A stretch of 64,000 bases of DNA from JAXGTO01 sp040774885 (GCA_040774885.1 JAXGTO010000001.1:1-64000), one strand, 5' to 3'; positions 33,373 to 42,605 are shown, counted from the stretch's first letter. Numbers and translations are program-made. Notes: generated by a model from the sequence alone, not told the origin.

Positions 33373-36300
33373 GTGTACCTTAAATCCCTCATTCTCAAAG
33401 GATTCAAATCGTTCGCCGATCGCAGCGTCATCTCGTTGGAGCCGGGCATCACCGCTGTGGTGGGACCCAACGGGTCGGGAAAGTCGAACATTTCCGACAG
33501 CGTGCTGTGGGTTTTGGGCGAGCGCAACGCCAAGAACCTGCGCGGGCAGGCCATGGAAGACGTGATCTTCGCCGGCTCTTCCGCACGCAAGCCCCAGGGA
33601 TTGGCGGAGGTCAATCTGGTGCTCGACAACACCGATGGCACCTTGCCGGTCGATTTTTCGGAAGTTTCCATCACGCGACGCATGTATCGCAGCGGCGAAA
33701 GCGAATACCTTATCAACGGCGCGTCATGTCGACGCATGGACGTGCTCGACGTGCTTCATGACAGCGGACTGGGCACCGGCACGCATTCCATCATCAGCCA
33801 AGGCCACCTTTCCGGCATTTTGGAAAGCAAGCCCGAAGATCGCCGGGCGCTCATCGAAGAAGCTGCGGGCGTGCTCAAGCACAAGCAGCGCAAAGCCAAA
33901 AGCGAGCGCAAGCTTGAAAAGATGGATGGCCATCTGGCCCGCGTCAAGGACATCACGGCCGAAGTGGAACGCCAGATCAAGCCGCTGGAGCGCAAAGCGA
34001 AACGTGCCTTGGCCTATCAGGACCTCTCGGTCGAGCTCGCCGATTTGAATCTCAGGCTGGCCGTGGACGACCTGCGGGTGCTGCAGCGCCAATGGGACGG
34101 CATCGTTTCACGCGAGGCCGAGTGCGACCAGCGCATGGGCGGACTGCACAAGGCTATCGGCGCTGCCGAAGACGAAGTCGAACGCCTCCAAAACGAACTT
34201 GAAAGCCATACCGCCGATGTCGGCCGTCGCGCCGATTTGCATCGTCGGACGCAGAGTGTGGCCGAGCGCACGGATTCCACGGTGCTCCTGTTCCACGAGC
34301 GCAAGCGTTCGATGCAAAGCTATATCACGGAAATGCAGCTGCGGGTGGAAGGCGACGAGCGCAAGGCGGGCGATCTTCTGCGTCAGCGCAATGAAGCCGC
34401 CGAGGCGCTCGCTTCCACGCAGACGGCTGAAGCCGCCGCTGCTGAAAAGCTCGAATCCGCCCGCACTCGCGCCCAGCAGGCCGGGGAAACGCGGCGTCAT
34501 ATGGAAAGCGCCATCGGCCAGGTCACCCATGACCGGCAAAGCGCTTTGGCAGAACGCGAAGAGGTTCGTGCCCGCCAGGCGCGCACCATGGAAGTGCTTT
34601 CCAGCAATCGTGCCCATCAAAAGCTGATCGGCGCCCATGCCGATGAGATAACGCAGCAGCTGGAGTCCGCCCGCCAAGCTGCGCAGCAAGCGCAGCAGGC
34701 AGCTGAAGAGACGCGCAGCGCCCTCGATCGCGCCAGTGCGCAAAGCGAAGCGGCGCGTGCCGCCGATGCCGAGGCCTTTGCGCTGCGAGCCGATGCCCGC
34801 CAAGCCGCCGACGCGGCACGCGAAGAGGCCATGCAGGCTGCGGCTGAGGCAGCCGCTCTTGAAGAATTGGAGCGTGCCCGCGATGAGGCGAACCCGCTGC
34901 TTTCCTGGTTGCTCGACAACCAGGATGCTTGGGAAAAGCGTTGCCGTCCGCTCATCGAGCTCATCGATGTTCCCGATGACCTTTCCGATACCGTCGAACT
35001 GCTGCTGGGCGCCGACATCGCGGCGCTCGTGGTCGATGATGTGAAGGCTGCCGAAGAAGTCGCCGATCGTTTGGCCGGCGTCGATGCTTCCGGGTCCGTA
35101 TGCTTGGTTCCCCAACGCGAGTCAGGACGCGAGATGCCCAAGGCCCCTGCGGGGACCGCCCGTTTGGCGGACCTGGTGCGCGGCGAGGGAGCCCGAGGCG
35201 CCATCGAATGCCTTTTGGGCGATGTCCTGGTATGCGACTCCGCCCAGCAAGCGCGCTCCGTTGCCGCTCAGGTGCCTTCGTCGTGCTGTGCCACGCGCGA
35301 TGGGTTCGTCGTATGGCCCGGCGGCAAAGTCACCTATGCGCGCAAGGCATCCGACCAGGTGAGCCTGCTTGCTCGGCATCGTTCCCTCGACGAGGCCCGC
35401 CAGCGTCTCAAGAGCGCTGCCGCCGCCCGCCAATCCGCCGATGAACGTTTGCAGCAGGCTGAAGAAAGCCTGCGTGCCGCTCAGGCGGAAAGCCTCAAAG
35501 CCTCCCAGAGCCTGGCGGAATTGCAGGGCAAATCGCAAAGCGCCGAAGCCGAACAGAAGCGCAGCGCCGATAACCTCGAGGCGCTCGAACGCGAATCGGC
35601 TTCTTTGGACGAACAACGTGCCGCCGCGGCTTCCGCCTTGGCGCAAGCCGAGCCCGATGCCAAGCAGCTTGAAGAGCGTTTGGCCGAGCTCAACGAGCGC
35701 ATCGATGCCGCAAAAGAGGATCTCGATGCCAAGCGCGCCGCCTTCGCTCCTGCCCGACGGGAAGCCGAGGATGCCGAAACCGCGCTTTCGCAGGCCAAAC
35801 TCGAATCGGCTACGTGCACCGAGCGCGCTACCTATGCCAGCCGCATGCTCTTGGCGCGCGAGCAGGAAATCGAGCAGGCTCGTTCGCAGGGCGTGCGTGC
35901 GCGTGAGGTGATCGCAGCCAAACAGGCCGCGCTCGAGCGCATCGACCCGCTTATCGCCGTCTTCAACCGTCTCTCCGATGCGGCAAAGCGCCGGGTTCAG
36001 TCCATTGAGGAACAGACGGCGGCATCCCAGAGTTCATCTTCGGGCATGCATGATGCCATCAACGCAGCCCGTGCAGCAGCGCGCAAGGCTCACGACGACT
36101 ATGATGCGGCCAATGCGCGTTTGGGCGATGTTCGGGTTGAAAAGGGGCGCATGGAGATGCAGGTCGAATCGGCCATCTCCACCATCACCGTCGATTGCGC
36201 GACTCCGCTTGAAACCGCTCTGGAGCTTCCCGAGTTGGAAGAGCGCCAGGAATGCGAGGCGTCGGCCTTCAAGCTGCAGCGCAGGATCACCAACATGGGA

Positions 36301-36912
36301 ACCATCAATCCCGACGCGGCGGTCGAATACGAGCAGCTCAAGGAACGCTACGACTACCTTGCCGGCCAGCTCGACGATATGCTCGCGGCTCGACGTTCGT
36401 TGGCGAAGATCGTCTCGGTCATCGACGCGCGGATGAAAGATGATTTCGTCGACACCTTCAACCAGGTGGATGCGAATTACCGTGAGATCTTCTCCGCGTT
36501 GTTCCCCGGCGGGTCGGGTTCTCTTTCGTTGGTCGATCCCGATGACCCCGAAAACACCGGCGTCGAAGTGAACGCACAGCCCCATGGCAAGCGCATTCTC
36601 AAAATGTCGCTCATGAGCGGTGGCGAACGGTCGCTTACGGCCATGGCCCTGCTCTTTGCCGTGTACAAGACCCGGTCCACTCCGTTCTACATCTTGGACG
36701 AGGTCGAAGCTGCGCTCGATGACACCAACTTGCGCCGCTTGCTGGCTTACCTCGACTCCATGCGCGACCACACGCAATTCATCATGATCACCCACCAGCG
36801 CCGCACTATGGAAATGGCCGATGTGCTCTACGGCATATCCATGCAGGCCGATGGCGTCACGAAGGTGGTCAGCCAGCGGTTGGAGCATGCGCTCCAGCAC
36901 GCAGAGGGGTAG
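33373..36912 (+). CDS. smc: chromosome segregation protein SMC
   Basis: An 1179-residue SMC ATPase that compacts and segregates chromosomes. Walker A is GPNGSGKSN at about 32-40, the C-terminal signature is LMSGGERSLTAMALLFA, and Walker B is FYILDEVEAALDDTN. Two long coiled coils (about 170-500 and 670-1010), very rich in Ala, Glu, Gln and Arg, flank the hinge near 515-650. The start is GTG 33373, with AGGGG just upstream overlapping the rnc stop. The rnc-smc-ftsY order is conserved in Gram-positives. Confidence 0.96.
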   Translation: MYLKSLILKGFKSFADRSVISLEPGITAVVGPNGSGKSNISDSVLWVLGERNAKNLRGQAMEDVIFAGSSARKPQGLAEVNLVLDNTDGTLPVDFSEVSITRRMYRSGESEYLINGASCRRMDVLDVLHDSGLGTGTHSIISQGHLSGILESKPEDRRALIEEAAGVLKHKQRKAKSERKLEKMDGHLARVKDITAEVERQIKPLERKAKRALAYQDLSVELADLNLRLAVDDLRVLQRQWDGIVSREAECDQRMGGLHKAIGAAEDEVERLQNELESHTADVGRRADLHRRTQSVAERTDSTVLLFHERKRSMQSYITEMQLRVEGDERKAGDLLRQRNEAAEALASTQTAEAAAAEKLESARTRAQQAGETRRHMESAIGQVTHDRQSALAEREEVRARQARTMEVLSSNRAHQKLIGAHADEITQQLESARQAAQQAQQAAEETRSALDRASAQSEAARAADAEAFALRADARQAADAAREEAMQAAAEAAALEELERARDEANPLLSWLLDNQDAWEKRCRPLIELIDVPDDLSDTVELLLGADIAALVVDDVKAAEEVADRLAGVDASGSVCLVPQRESGREMPKAPAGTARLADLVRGEGARGAIECLLGDVLVCDSAQQARSVAAQVPSSCCATRDGFVVWPGGKVTYARKASDQVSLLARHRSLDEARQRLKSAAAARQSADERLQQAEESLRAAQAESLKASQSLAELQGKSQSAEAEQKRSADNLEALERESASLDEQRAAAASALAQAEPDAKQLEERLAELNERIDAAKEDLDAKRAAFAPARREAEDAETALSQAKLESATCTERATYASRMLLAREQEIEQARSQGVRAREVIAAKQAALERIDPLIAVFNRLSDAAKRRVQSIEEQTAASQSSSSGMHDAINAARAAARKAHDDYDAANARLGDVRVEKGRMEMQVESAISTITVDCATPLETALELPELEERQECEASAFKLQRRITNMGTINPDAAVEYEQLKERYDYLAGQLDDMLAARRSLAKIVSVIDARMKDDFVDTFNQVDANYREIFSALFPGGSGSLSLVDPDDPENTGVEVNAQPHGKRILKMSLMSGGERSLTAMALLFAVYKTRSTPFYILDEVEAALDDTNLRRLLAYLDSMRDHTQFIMITHQRRTMEMADVLYGISMQADGVTKVVSQRLEHALQHAEG

Positions 36913-36918
36913 GTATCC

Positions 36919-38448
36919 ATGGGATTCTTCGATCGGATCAGCAGCGGCCTAAGCCGATCGCGCGACCGTTTCACCGAGCAGATGAACGTTTTGCTCGACC
37001 GCGGTCCCGATGTCGATGATGAATTCTGGGAAGGCCTTGAAGAGGCTCTCATTCTAAGCGATGTGGGTGCTCCTGCTTCCGCTTCCATCGTGGAGGATAT
37101 GCGCGATGAAGCCACGCGCCGTGCGCTCCCCGACGCCTATGCGGTGATGGATGCGCTCACCGAACGCATCGCTTCCACGTTCGTCGAAAGCGAGCATCCG
37201 GTATTCACCGATGAACCCGAGCTCATCTTGTTCGTGGGTATCAACGGCAGCGGCAAGACCACCACGGTGGGCAAACTCGCCGCCGAAGGCCATGCCGCCG
37301 GCAGAAACGTTTTGCTGGGAAGCGCCGATACCTTTCGCGCCGCCGCTATCGAACAGCTGGAAGAATGGGCTCGTCGTGCGGACGTGCCCATCGTCACGCG
37401 CGAACGCGGCAGCGATCCGGCAAGCGTCTGCTTCGATACCATCGAACGCGGAGAGGCGCTGGGCAGCGATTACGTGCTCATCGACACTGCGGGGCGCCTG
37501 CATACCTCCGACGACTTGATGCGCGAGCTGCAAAAAGTTGTGGGCGTGGTGCGCAAGCGTTCGAAGCTGCCGGTGAAAACCGTGCTGGTCATAGATGCAA
37601 CCACCGGGCAAAACGGACTCAATCAGGCGCGTGAGTTCAATCGTGCGCTCGACCTGGACGGATTGGTGGTAACCAAGCTTGACGGCACGGCAAAAGGCGG
37701 CATCGCATTGGCCATCAGCCACGAATTGCAGCTTCCCATCGAAAAGATCGGGGTGGGGGAGTCCGTCGAGGATTTGCGCGATTTCGATGCGCTCGAGTTT
37801 TCCGCCGCCCTTATCGGCGCCGAACCGGTTGATGCGCAAGACGAAGAGGGCGAAGACGCCTCCGTTGCGCAATTCCCAGAGGAAAGCAGCTTCGAACCTG
37901 AAGAAGACCAGGAATTCCAAGCGGGCTTCGATGAGGGATCCGAGTTCGAATTCGAAGAGGATTTTGAGGAAGAACCCGAACCCGAGTTCGAGCCTGAAGA
38001 AGCGTTCGAAGTTGAAGAAGAGCTCGAACCCCAACCTGAACCTGAGCCTGAGCCCGAGTCCAAGCCTGAGCCTGAACCTGAGCTCGAGCCAGAACCCGAA
38101 GAGGAGCTCGAGGAAGAGCCTGAGTTTGAACCCGAGCTTGAACCCGAGCCCGAGGAAGAGCCCGAGCCCCAAGAACAGTTCGAGCCTGAAGAAGAATCTT
38201 ATTTCGAGGGCGGATCCGAAGAAGAATTCGAATCCGAAGAAGAGTCTGAGCCCGAAGAGGAGTTCGAATCCGAGCCGCAGATCGATGAAGAACCGGCTAT
38301 TGAAGAAGAACCCGAATTCGAGCCCGAAGAAGAGCCGGTGCTCGAACCTGAGGACGAAGCCGAACCCGAGGCAGAGGAAGAACCTGAACCCGAAAAGCCC
38401 GGGCGGTTCCGTCGGTTGTTCAAGTGGCGCGGAAGGAAGGATGACTGA
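36919..38448 (+). CDS. ftsY: SRP receptor FtsY with C-terminal acidic domain
   Basis: A 509-residue FtsY, the membrane receptor for the signal recognition particle. The N domain is at 1-80 and the GTPase (G) domain at about 95-300, with GINGSGKTTTVGK (107-119), DTFRAAA, DTAGR and TKLDGTAKGG. In most bacteria the acidic A domain is at the N terminus; here the protein starts directly with the NG domain (MGFFDRISSGLSRSRDR) and instead has an acidic Glu/Pro-rich tail at 301-493 made of EPEPE-like repeats, ending in the basic PGRFRRLFKWRGRKDD. The stop overlaps the ffh start (TGATG), giving coupling of receptor and particle genes. Confidence 0.94.
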   Translation: MGFFDRISSGLSRSRDRFTEQMNVLLDRGPDVDDEFWEGLEEALILSDVGAPASASIVEDMRDEATRRALPDAYAVMDALTERIASTFVESEHPVFTDEPELILFVGINGSGKTTTVGKLAAEGHAAGRNVLLGSADTFRAAAIEQLEEWARRADVPIVTRERGSDPASVCFDTIERGEALGSDYVLIDTAGRLHTSDDLMRELQKVVGVVRKRSKLPVKTVLVIDATTGQNGLNQAREFNRALDLDGLVVTKLDGTAKGGIALAISHELQLPIEKIGVGESVEDLRDFDALEFSAALIGAEPVDAQDEEGEDASVAQFPEESSFEPEEDQEFQAGFDEGSEFEFEEDFEEEPEPEFEPEEAFEVEEELEPQPEPEPEPESKPEPEPELEPEPEEELEEEPEFEPELEPEPEEEPEPQEQFEPEEESYFEGGSEEEFESEEESEPEEEFESEPQIDEEPAIEEEPEFEPEEEPVLEPEDEAEPEAEEEPEPEKPGRFRRLFKWRGRKDD

Positions 38449-39866
38449 TGCTCGAAACGCTGTCAGATCGCCTGCAGGGCATTTTCGGTCGCATGCGCGG
38501 CAAAGGCAAGCTCACCGAAGAGGACATCAATGAAGCCATGAGGGAAATTCGCATGGCGCTGCTTGAGGCCGACGTCAACTTCAAGGTGGTAAAGCAGTTC
38601 GTCGCGGCTACCAAGGAGCGTTGCCTTTCCGCCGATATCTTGGAATCGCTCACGCCGGCCCAAAACGTGGTCAAGGTGGTGCTCGACGAGCTCACCAAGC
38701 TGCTGGGTCAAACCGATTCGAAGTTGGTGCTTTCCAGCCGCATTCCCAATGTCATCATGCTGGTGGGTCTGCAAGGCTCGGGCAAAACCACGGCGGCCGC
38801 CAAGTTGGCCTACCGCTTGCGTGAGCAAAACCACAGCCCTTTGCTGGTGGCGTGCGACGTCTATCGCCCCGCCGCTGCCGATCAATTGCAGACGCTCGGC
38901 GACGAGATGGGCGTGCGCGTATTCCGCGGCGACGGCAAGGATCCAGTGGCCATCGCGCGCGAGGGCGTGCAAGATGCCATCGATAATCTACGCGACGTGG
39001 TGATCGTGGATACGGCGGGCCGCCTCCATGTGGATGAGGACATGATGGCCGAAGCCGCCGCCATCAAAGATGCGGTAAAGCCCGATCAGATCCTCATGGT
39101 GGTCGACGCGATGACCGGTCAAGACGTGGTAAATGTGGCGTCCGCTTTCGCCGAACGGGTTGATTTCGACGGCGTCATCATGTCGAAGATGGACGGCGAT
39201 GCCCGCGGCGGCGGAGCGCTTTCCCTGCGCGAGGTCACCGGCAAACCCATCAAGTTCATCTCGGCAGGCGAGAAGTCCGATTCGCTGGAGGAATTCCACC
39301 CCGACCGCATGGCCAAGCGCATTTTGGGCATGGGCGACGTGGTGAGCCTCATCGAGACCGCTTCGAAGATCCAAGACGAAGCCATGGAGGCCGAGCAAAC
39401 CGAGCGGATGGCCAAGGCTCAGATCAATCTGAACGACTTTTTGGACATGAACCGTCAAATCCACAAGATGGGCGGCGTTTCCAAGCTCATAAGCGCTTTG
39501 CCCGGAGGCGACAAAGCCCTCAGCCAGGGCCAGGTGGACACCAGTGCACTCGACCGCATGGAGGTCATCATCCATTCGATGACCGCCGCCGAGAGGGAAA
39601 AGCCCGATCTTCTCAATGGCAGCAGGCGTGCACGCATCGCTGCCGGCGCCGGCGTCACCGTCACCGATGTCAACCAGGTGATGAAGAGGTTCAACGAGAC
39701 CAAGAAGGCGCTCAAGCAGTACATGCCGGCTTTGGATCAAGGCGGCAAGAAGGGGAAGAAAGGCAAGAAGGGCAAGCGCCGCCGCAGTGGCATGCCCGGC
39801 ATGGGCGGCATGAACATGGCCGACATGAAGAAGCTGCAAGACATGCTCGGCGATATCGATCAGTAG
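38448..39866 (+). CDS. ffh: signal recognition particle protein Ffh
   Basis: A 472-residue SRP54-type GTPase. The N domain, the G domain (GLQGSGKTT at about 106, DVYRPAA, DTAGR, SKMDGDARGG) and the methionine-rich M domain (about 300-440, with the SRP RNA-binding SGSR-like NGSRRARIAAGAG) are all present. The C terminus ends in a Lys/Gly run and Met-rich GMPGMGGMNMADMKK. It targets membrane proteins cotranslationally with FtsY. The start overlaps the ftsY stop. A MarR gene with its own promoter follows. Confidence 0.96.
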   Translation: MLETLSDRLQGIFGRMRGKGKLTEEDINEAMREIRMALLEADVNFKVVKQFVAATKERCLSADILESLTPAQNVVKVVLDELTKLLGQTDSKLVLSSRIPNVIMLVGLQGSGKTTAAAKLAYRLREQNHSPLLVACDVYRPAAADQLQTLGDEMGVRVFRGDGKDPVAIAREGVQDAIDNLRDVVIVDTAGRLHVDEDMMAEAAAIKDAVKPDQILMVVDAMTGQDVVNVASAFAERVDFDGVIMSKMDGDARGGGALSLREVTGKPIKFISAGEKSDSLEEFHPDRMAKRILGMGDVVSLIETASKIQDEAMEAEQTERMAKAQINLNDFLDMNRQIHKMGGVSKLISALPGGDKALSQGQVDTSALDRMEVIIHSMTAAEREKPDLLNGSRRARIAAGAGVTVTDVNQVMKRFNETKKALKQYMPALDQGGKKGKKGKKGKRRRSGMPGMGGMNMADMKKLQDMLGDIDQ

Positions 39867-39921
39867 GCGCATCCGATCTGTGACGGCTTTGTGAAAAAGT
39901 AAGGAACCGTATCAAAATCAC

Positions 39922-39949
39922 TTGAAATGGTAAGCAACCTTTCTATAAT
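39922..39949 (+). promoter_or_regulatory. promoter of the MarR gene at 40012
   Basis: TTGAAA (39922-39927), 16 bases, then TATAAT (39944-39949). Confidence 0.7.
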
Positions 39950-39950
39950 G

Positions 39951-39964
39951 CTAAGCAAGCTTAG
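39951..39964 (+). promoter_or_regulatory. perfect palindrome, likely MarR operator
   Basis: CTAAGC-AA-GCTTAG is a perfect 14-bp palindrome placed at the predicted transcription start, directly after the -10 box. A related half-site, TAAGCAA, also occurs in the spacer at 39931. The position is that of a self-repressing operator. Confidence 0.6.
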
Positions 39965-40011
39965 TTGATAGATTCGCATAGGTGGTGCGGATCATAGGAA
40001 AGGAGCCGACC

Positions 40012-40578
40012 ATGGCCGTTGATAACGAAGAATTGATGATGGAACTCCAGCGCGTTTCCGTGTTGATGCGCCGCAGCCGTCGCGCCAAGATGAAGAATCG
40101 TCCCGAGGACAAGCAGGGCAAGCCCCGCGAAGACGAGAAGGAATGCGGCTGCCACCGCCACGGCGGTGCTGCGCTGGGCGATCCTTCTGCCGATCACGGG
40201 TACGGCAACCACAAGTGCAACGGCGGTTCGGGCCGTCATGGCCAGAACCGCATCCTTGCTGTGCTCACCATGCAGGACGGCACCAGCCAGAAAGATCTCG
40301 CCTATCTTTTGGGCATCCGTCCCCAGTCCCTCACGCAGGCTCTCGACACGCTTGAACAGGACGGCTTCATCGAGCGCAAGCAGGATGAAGATGACAAGCG
40401 CGCCCGTCGCGTCTTCCTGACCGACAAGGGTCGCGGCCGCGCCGGCAAGGTGGCCGAAGATCGCAAGCAATATGCCGATGATGCTTTCAGCATGCTGAGC
40501 GAAGAAGAGAAAGAACAGCTCTCGTCCATCCTGGGCAAGCTCAGCTCCACGCTCGGAAGCGAACTGCCCGTTCGATAG
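40012..40578 (+). CDS. MarR-family regulator with Cys/His-rich N-terminal insert
   Basis: A 188-residue MarR-type regulator. The winged helix is at about 80-150 (LTMQDGTSQKDLAYLLGIRP, then LDTLEQDGFIERKQDEDDKR). Before it, residues 45-77 hold Cys45, Cys47, His48, His50, His62, His67, Cys69 and His76 in an otherwise Gly-rich, probably flexible segment. That composition suggests metal binding or redox sensing. It interrupts the ffh-rpsP block but has its own promoter, operator and downstream terminator. AAAGGAG precedes ATG 40012. Confidence 0.85.
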   Translation: MAVDNEELMMELQRVSVLMRRSRRAKMKNRPEDKQGKPREDEKECGCHRHGGAALGDPSADHGYGNHKCNGGSGRHGQNRILAVLTMQDGTSQKDLAYLLGIRPQSLTQALDTLEQDGFIERKQDEDDKRARRVFLTDKGRGRAGKVAEDRKQYADDAFSMLSEEEKEQLSSILGKLSSTLGSELPVR

Positions 40579-40596
40579 GCACTGGTCCGAAGTTCA

Positions 40597-40627
40597 ACGG
40601 GCGCGCTCAACATGGCGCGCCCGTTTT
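40597..40627 (+). terminator. terminator after the MarR gene
   Basis: A perfect 10-bp stem, ACGGGCGCGC / GCGCGCCCGT, with an 8-nt loop and TTTT at 40624-40627. Confidence 0.85.
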
Positions 40628-40649
40628 GTGTATGCGCACTATTGCACCC

Positions 40650-40678
40650 TTGCATGAAGCGCCTTCAACCCGTATCAT
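40650..40678 (+). promoter_or_regulatory. rpsP promoter
   Basis: TTGCAT (40650-40655), 17 bases, then TATCAT (40673-40678), the same -10 sequence as at rpmF and the tRNA-Gln unit. The leader contains a GGGGCC-GA-GGCCCC hairpin before the AAAAAGGAG binding site. Confidence 0.55.
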
Positions 40679-40744
40679 GAACAATCGCTGTTTTCGAAGG
40701 GGCCGAGGGCCCCTCATTGCAAAAGATAAAAAGGAGCCACCTTC

Positions 40745-40990
40745 ATGTCCGTAAAGATTCGCCTCGCCCGCCATGGCGCTAAAAAGGCCCCGTACTACCG
40801 CGTCGTCGTCGCCGATTCGCGTTCTGCGCGCAACAGCCGTCCCATCGAAGAAGTCGGCCGTTACAACCCCTGCGTCGACCCTATCATGATCAACCTTGAC
40901 ATGGAAAAGGTCGATCGCTGGATCGCCAATGGCGCTCAGCCTACCGAGACCGTCGCCCGTCTCATCGAGACGGCTCGCAAGGACGCGTAG
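40745..40990 (+). CDS. rpsP: 30S ribosomal protein S16
   Basis: An 81-residue S16 with the conserved start SVKIRLARHGAKKAPYYRVVVADSR, written here in two parts: SVKIRLARHG and KAPYYRVVVAD. It is the first gene of the rpsP-KH-rimM-trmD block. AAGGAG precedes ATG 40745. Confidence 0.97.
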   Translation: MSVKIRLARHGAKKAPYYRVVVADSRSARNSRPIEEVGRYNPCVDPIMINLDMEKVDRWIANGAQPTETVARLIETARKDA

Positions 40991-40993
40991 CTG

Positions 40994-41248
40994 ATGGATT
41001 CCCAGACGGTCGATTTCGCTGGGCTGGTTCGCACCATCGTCGAACCGCTGGTCGAAGACAAGGATTCCCTCGAGGTCACCCAGACGGTTTCCGAAGAAGG
41101 CGATTCGCTGGTCGAGATCCGCGTTGCTGACGACGATGCCGGCAAGGTCATCGGTCGACAGGGCCGCGTCATCAAGGCCATCCGCACCGTCGCCCGCGCT
41201 GCGGGGACGCGCGCGGATATCCACGTGGATGTGGAGCTCATCGATTAG
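40994..41248 (+). CDS. KH-domain RNA-binding protein (KhpA-like)
   Basis: An 84-residue protein with one KH domain, including the GxxG-type loop GKVIGRQGRVIKAI. It is the KhpA family that lies between rpsP and rimM in Gram-positives and acts with KhpB in RNA binding and cell elongation. It starts 3 bases after rpsP and its TAG stop is followed immediately by the rimM ATG. Confidence 0.92.
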   Translation: MDSQTVDFAGLVRTIVEPLVEDKDSLEVTQTVSEEGDSLVEIRVADDDAGKVIGRQGRVIKAIRTVARAAGTRADIHVDVELID

Positions 41249-41773
41249 ATGGGTGCCTGGGCCGCCGTTGCGCTGATAACCAAGACCCGCAATCTCAAAG
41301 GAAGCTTCGTCGCCATTGCGTGCGACGGGCTTCCTTTCCTGCTTTCTGCAGGTGACTGCGTTTGCTTCGCACCCCCTGCGCTGCATGGCCCTCGGTCTGC
41401 TTGCGTATTGCAAGCCGTGCAAATCGACGCTTCCCGTTGGGAAGTGACATTCGAGGGCATCGACTCCATAGAGGTCGCCGAGCCCCTTGTCGGATCCACC
41501 TGTTTGATGCCGCGCGATCGCGTCCCCGATGTTTCAAGTCAAGCGGGCCCGTTGGGTTGGGTCGGATATGCCGTGGTCGATTCCCGCGCCGGCGCGCTGG
41601 GCGATATCGTCGATATTCGCTCGAGTTCCGCCCAGGACCTGCTCATCGTCGAGGCGCAGAGCCGTCAAGTGTTGATTCCCGCAGTCGATGCGTTCATCGA
41701 CCGAATAGATGATGATTCTCGTATCGTTTTCGTTTCCGTGCCTACCGATCTTATCGATTTGCAGGGGGAATGA
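41249..41773 (+). CDS. rimM: ribosome maturation factor RimM
   Basis: A 174-residue RimM, an assembly factor for the head of the 30S subunit. The N-terminal part is weakly conserved (WAAVALITKTRNLKGSFVA in place of the usual GRI...GLRGEV). The C-terminal PRC barrel is clearer (LGWVGYAVVDSRAGALGDIV and IPAVDAFIDRID). Context, between the KH gene and trmD, is decisive. The ATG directly follows the upstream stop. Confidence 0.88.
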   Translation: MGAWAAVALITKTRNLKGSFVAIACDGLPFLLSAGDCVCFAPPALHGPRSACVLQAVQIDASRWEVTFEGIDSIEVAEPLVGSTCLMPRDRVPDVSSQAGPLGWVGYAVVDSRAGALGDIVDIRSSSAQDLLIVEAQSRQVLIPAVDAFIDRIDDDSRIVFVSVPTDLIDLQGE

Positions 41774-41777
41774 CCTG

Positions 41778-42515
41778 ATGCTCATCGAGACGCTCTCGAC
41801 GTTCCCTAACATGTACGACTCGGTCATGGGCGCTTCCATGATGCGTATCGCCCAAGAAAAGGGGGCGCTGCGCTTCAAAGCCCACGACCTGCGCGATTGG
41901 ACCCATGATCGTCATAGAACGACCGATGACGAGCCGTATGGCGGCGGTGCGGGTCTGGTTATGAAGTGCGAGCCGTTGTTCGAGGCCTACGATGCCATAC
42001 GCGCCTTGGATTCAACGCCGCCTTGTACCGTGTTCATGACTCCGGTGGGCGAAACGTTTTGCGAGCGAACGGCGTTGGAATTGGCGGCCGAACCTCGGCT
42101 GCTGTTCGTGTGCGGCCATTACGAGGGCATCGACGAGCGTGCCTATGAATTGGCCGATCGTCGTATCTCACTGGGCGATTACGTGCTCACCAGCGGCGAA
42201 CTTGCTTCCATGGTCGTCATAGACGCGGTGGTGCGCCGCATCCCCGGCGTGTTGGGACACGATGCCAGTTCCCAAGATGAGAGCTTTGCCAATGGGTTGC
42301 TCGAATACCCTCAGTACACACGTCCCGCCGAGTTCAGGGGAATGGAGGTTCCGCCTGTGCTCTGCAGCGGCAACCATGGCGCCGTCGATGCCTGGCGTCG
42401 TCGCGAAAGCCTGCGGCGGACCGCATTGCTGCGACCCGATTTGATAGAGGCGGCGGACTTGAGCGATGACGACCGCGCTTTTTTGAGGAGTTTGGCTTCC
42501 GATACGGACCGATAG
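41778..42515 (+). CDS. trmD: tRNA (guanine37-N1)-methyltransferase TrmD
   Basis: A 245-residue SPOUT-class methyltransferase. The trefoil knot motifs are visible: DDEPYGGGAGLVMKCEP, CGHYEGIDER and SLGDYVLTSGELASMVVIDA. It methylates G37 of tRNAs reading CNN codons and prevents frameshifts. ATG 41778 lies 4 bases after the rimM stop. Its TAG stop is inside a 7-bp hairpin (GATAGCG / CGCTATC). Confidence 0.96.
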   Translation: MLIETLSTFPNMYDSVMGASMMRIAQEKGALRFKAHDLRDWTHDRHRTTDDEPYGGGAGLVMKCEPLFEAYDAIRALDSTPPCTVFMTPVGETFCERTALELAAEPRLLFVCGHYEGIDERAYELADRRISLGDYVLTSGELASMVVIDAVVRRIPGVLGHDASSQDESFANGLLEYPQYTRPAEFRGMEVPPVLCSGNHGAVDAWRRRESLRRTALLRPDLIEAADLSDDDRAFLRSLASDTDR

Positions 42516-42605
42516 CGTGCCAAGCGCTATCATGGGTCGACGAACCAGAAACGCCATTCGCGCCGTGTCCCTCTCTGTGGGTTTGGGCGCATGAGAGGAT
42601 CATCG

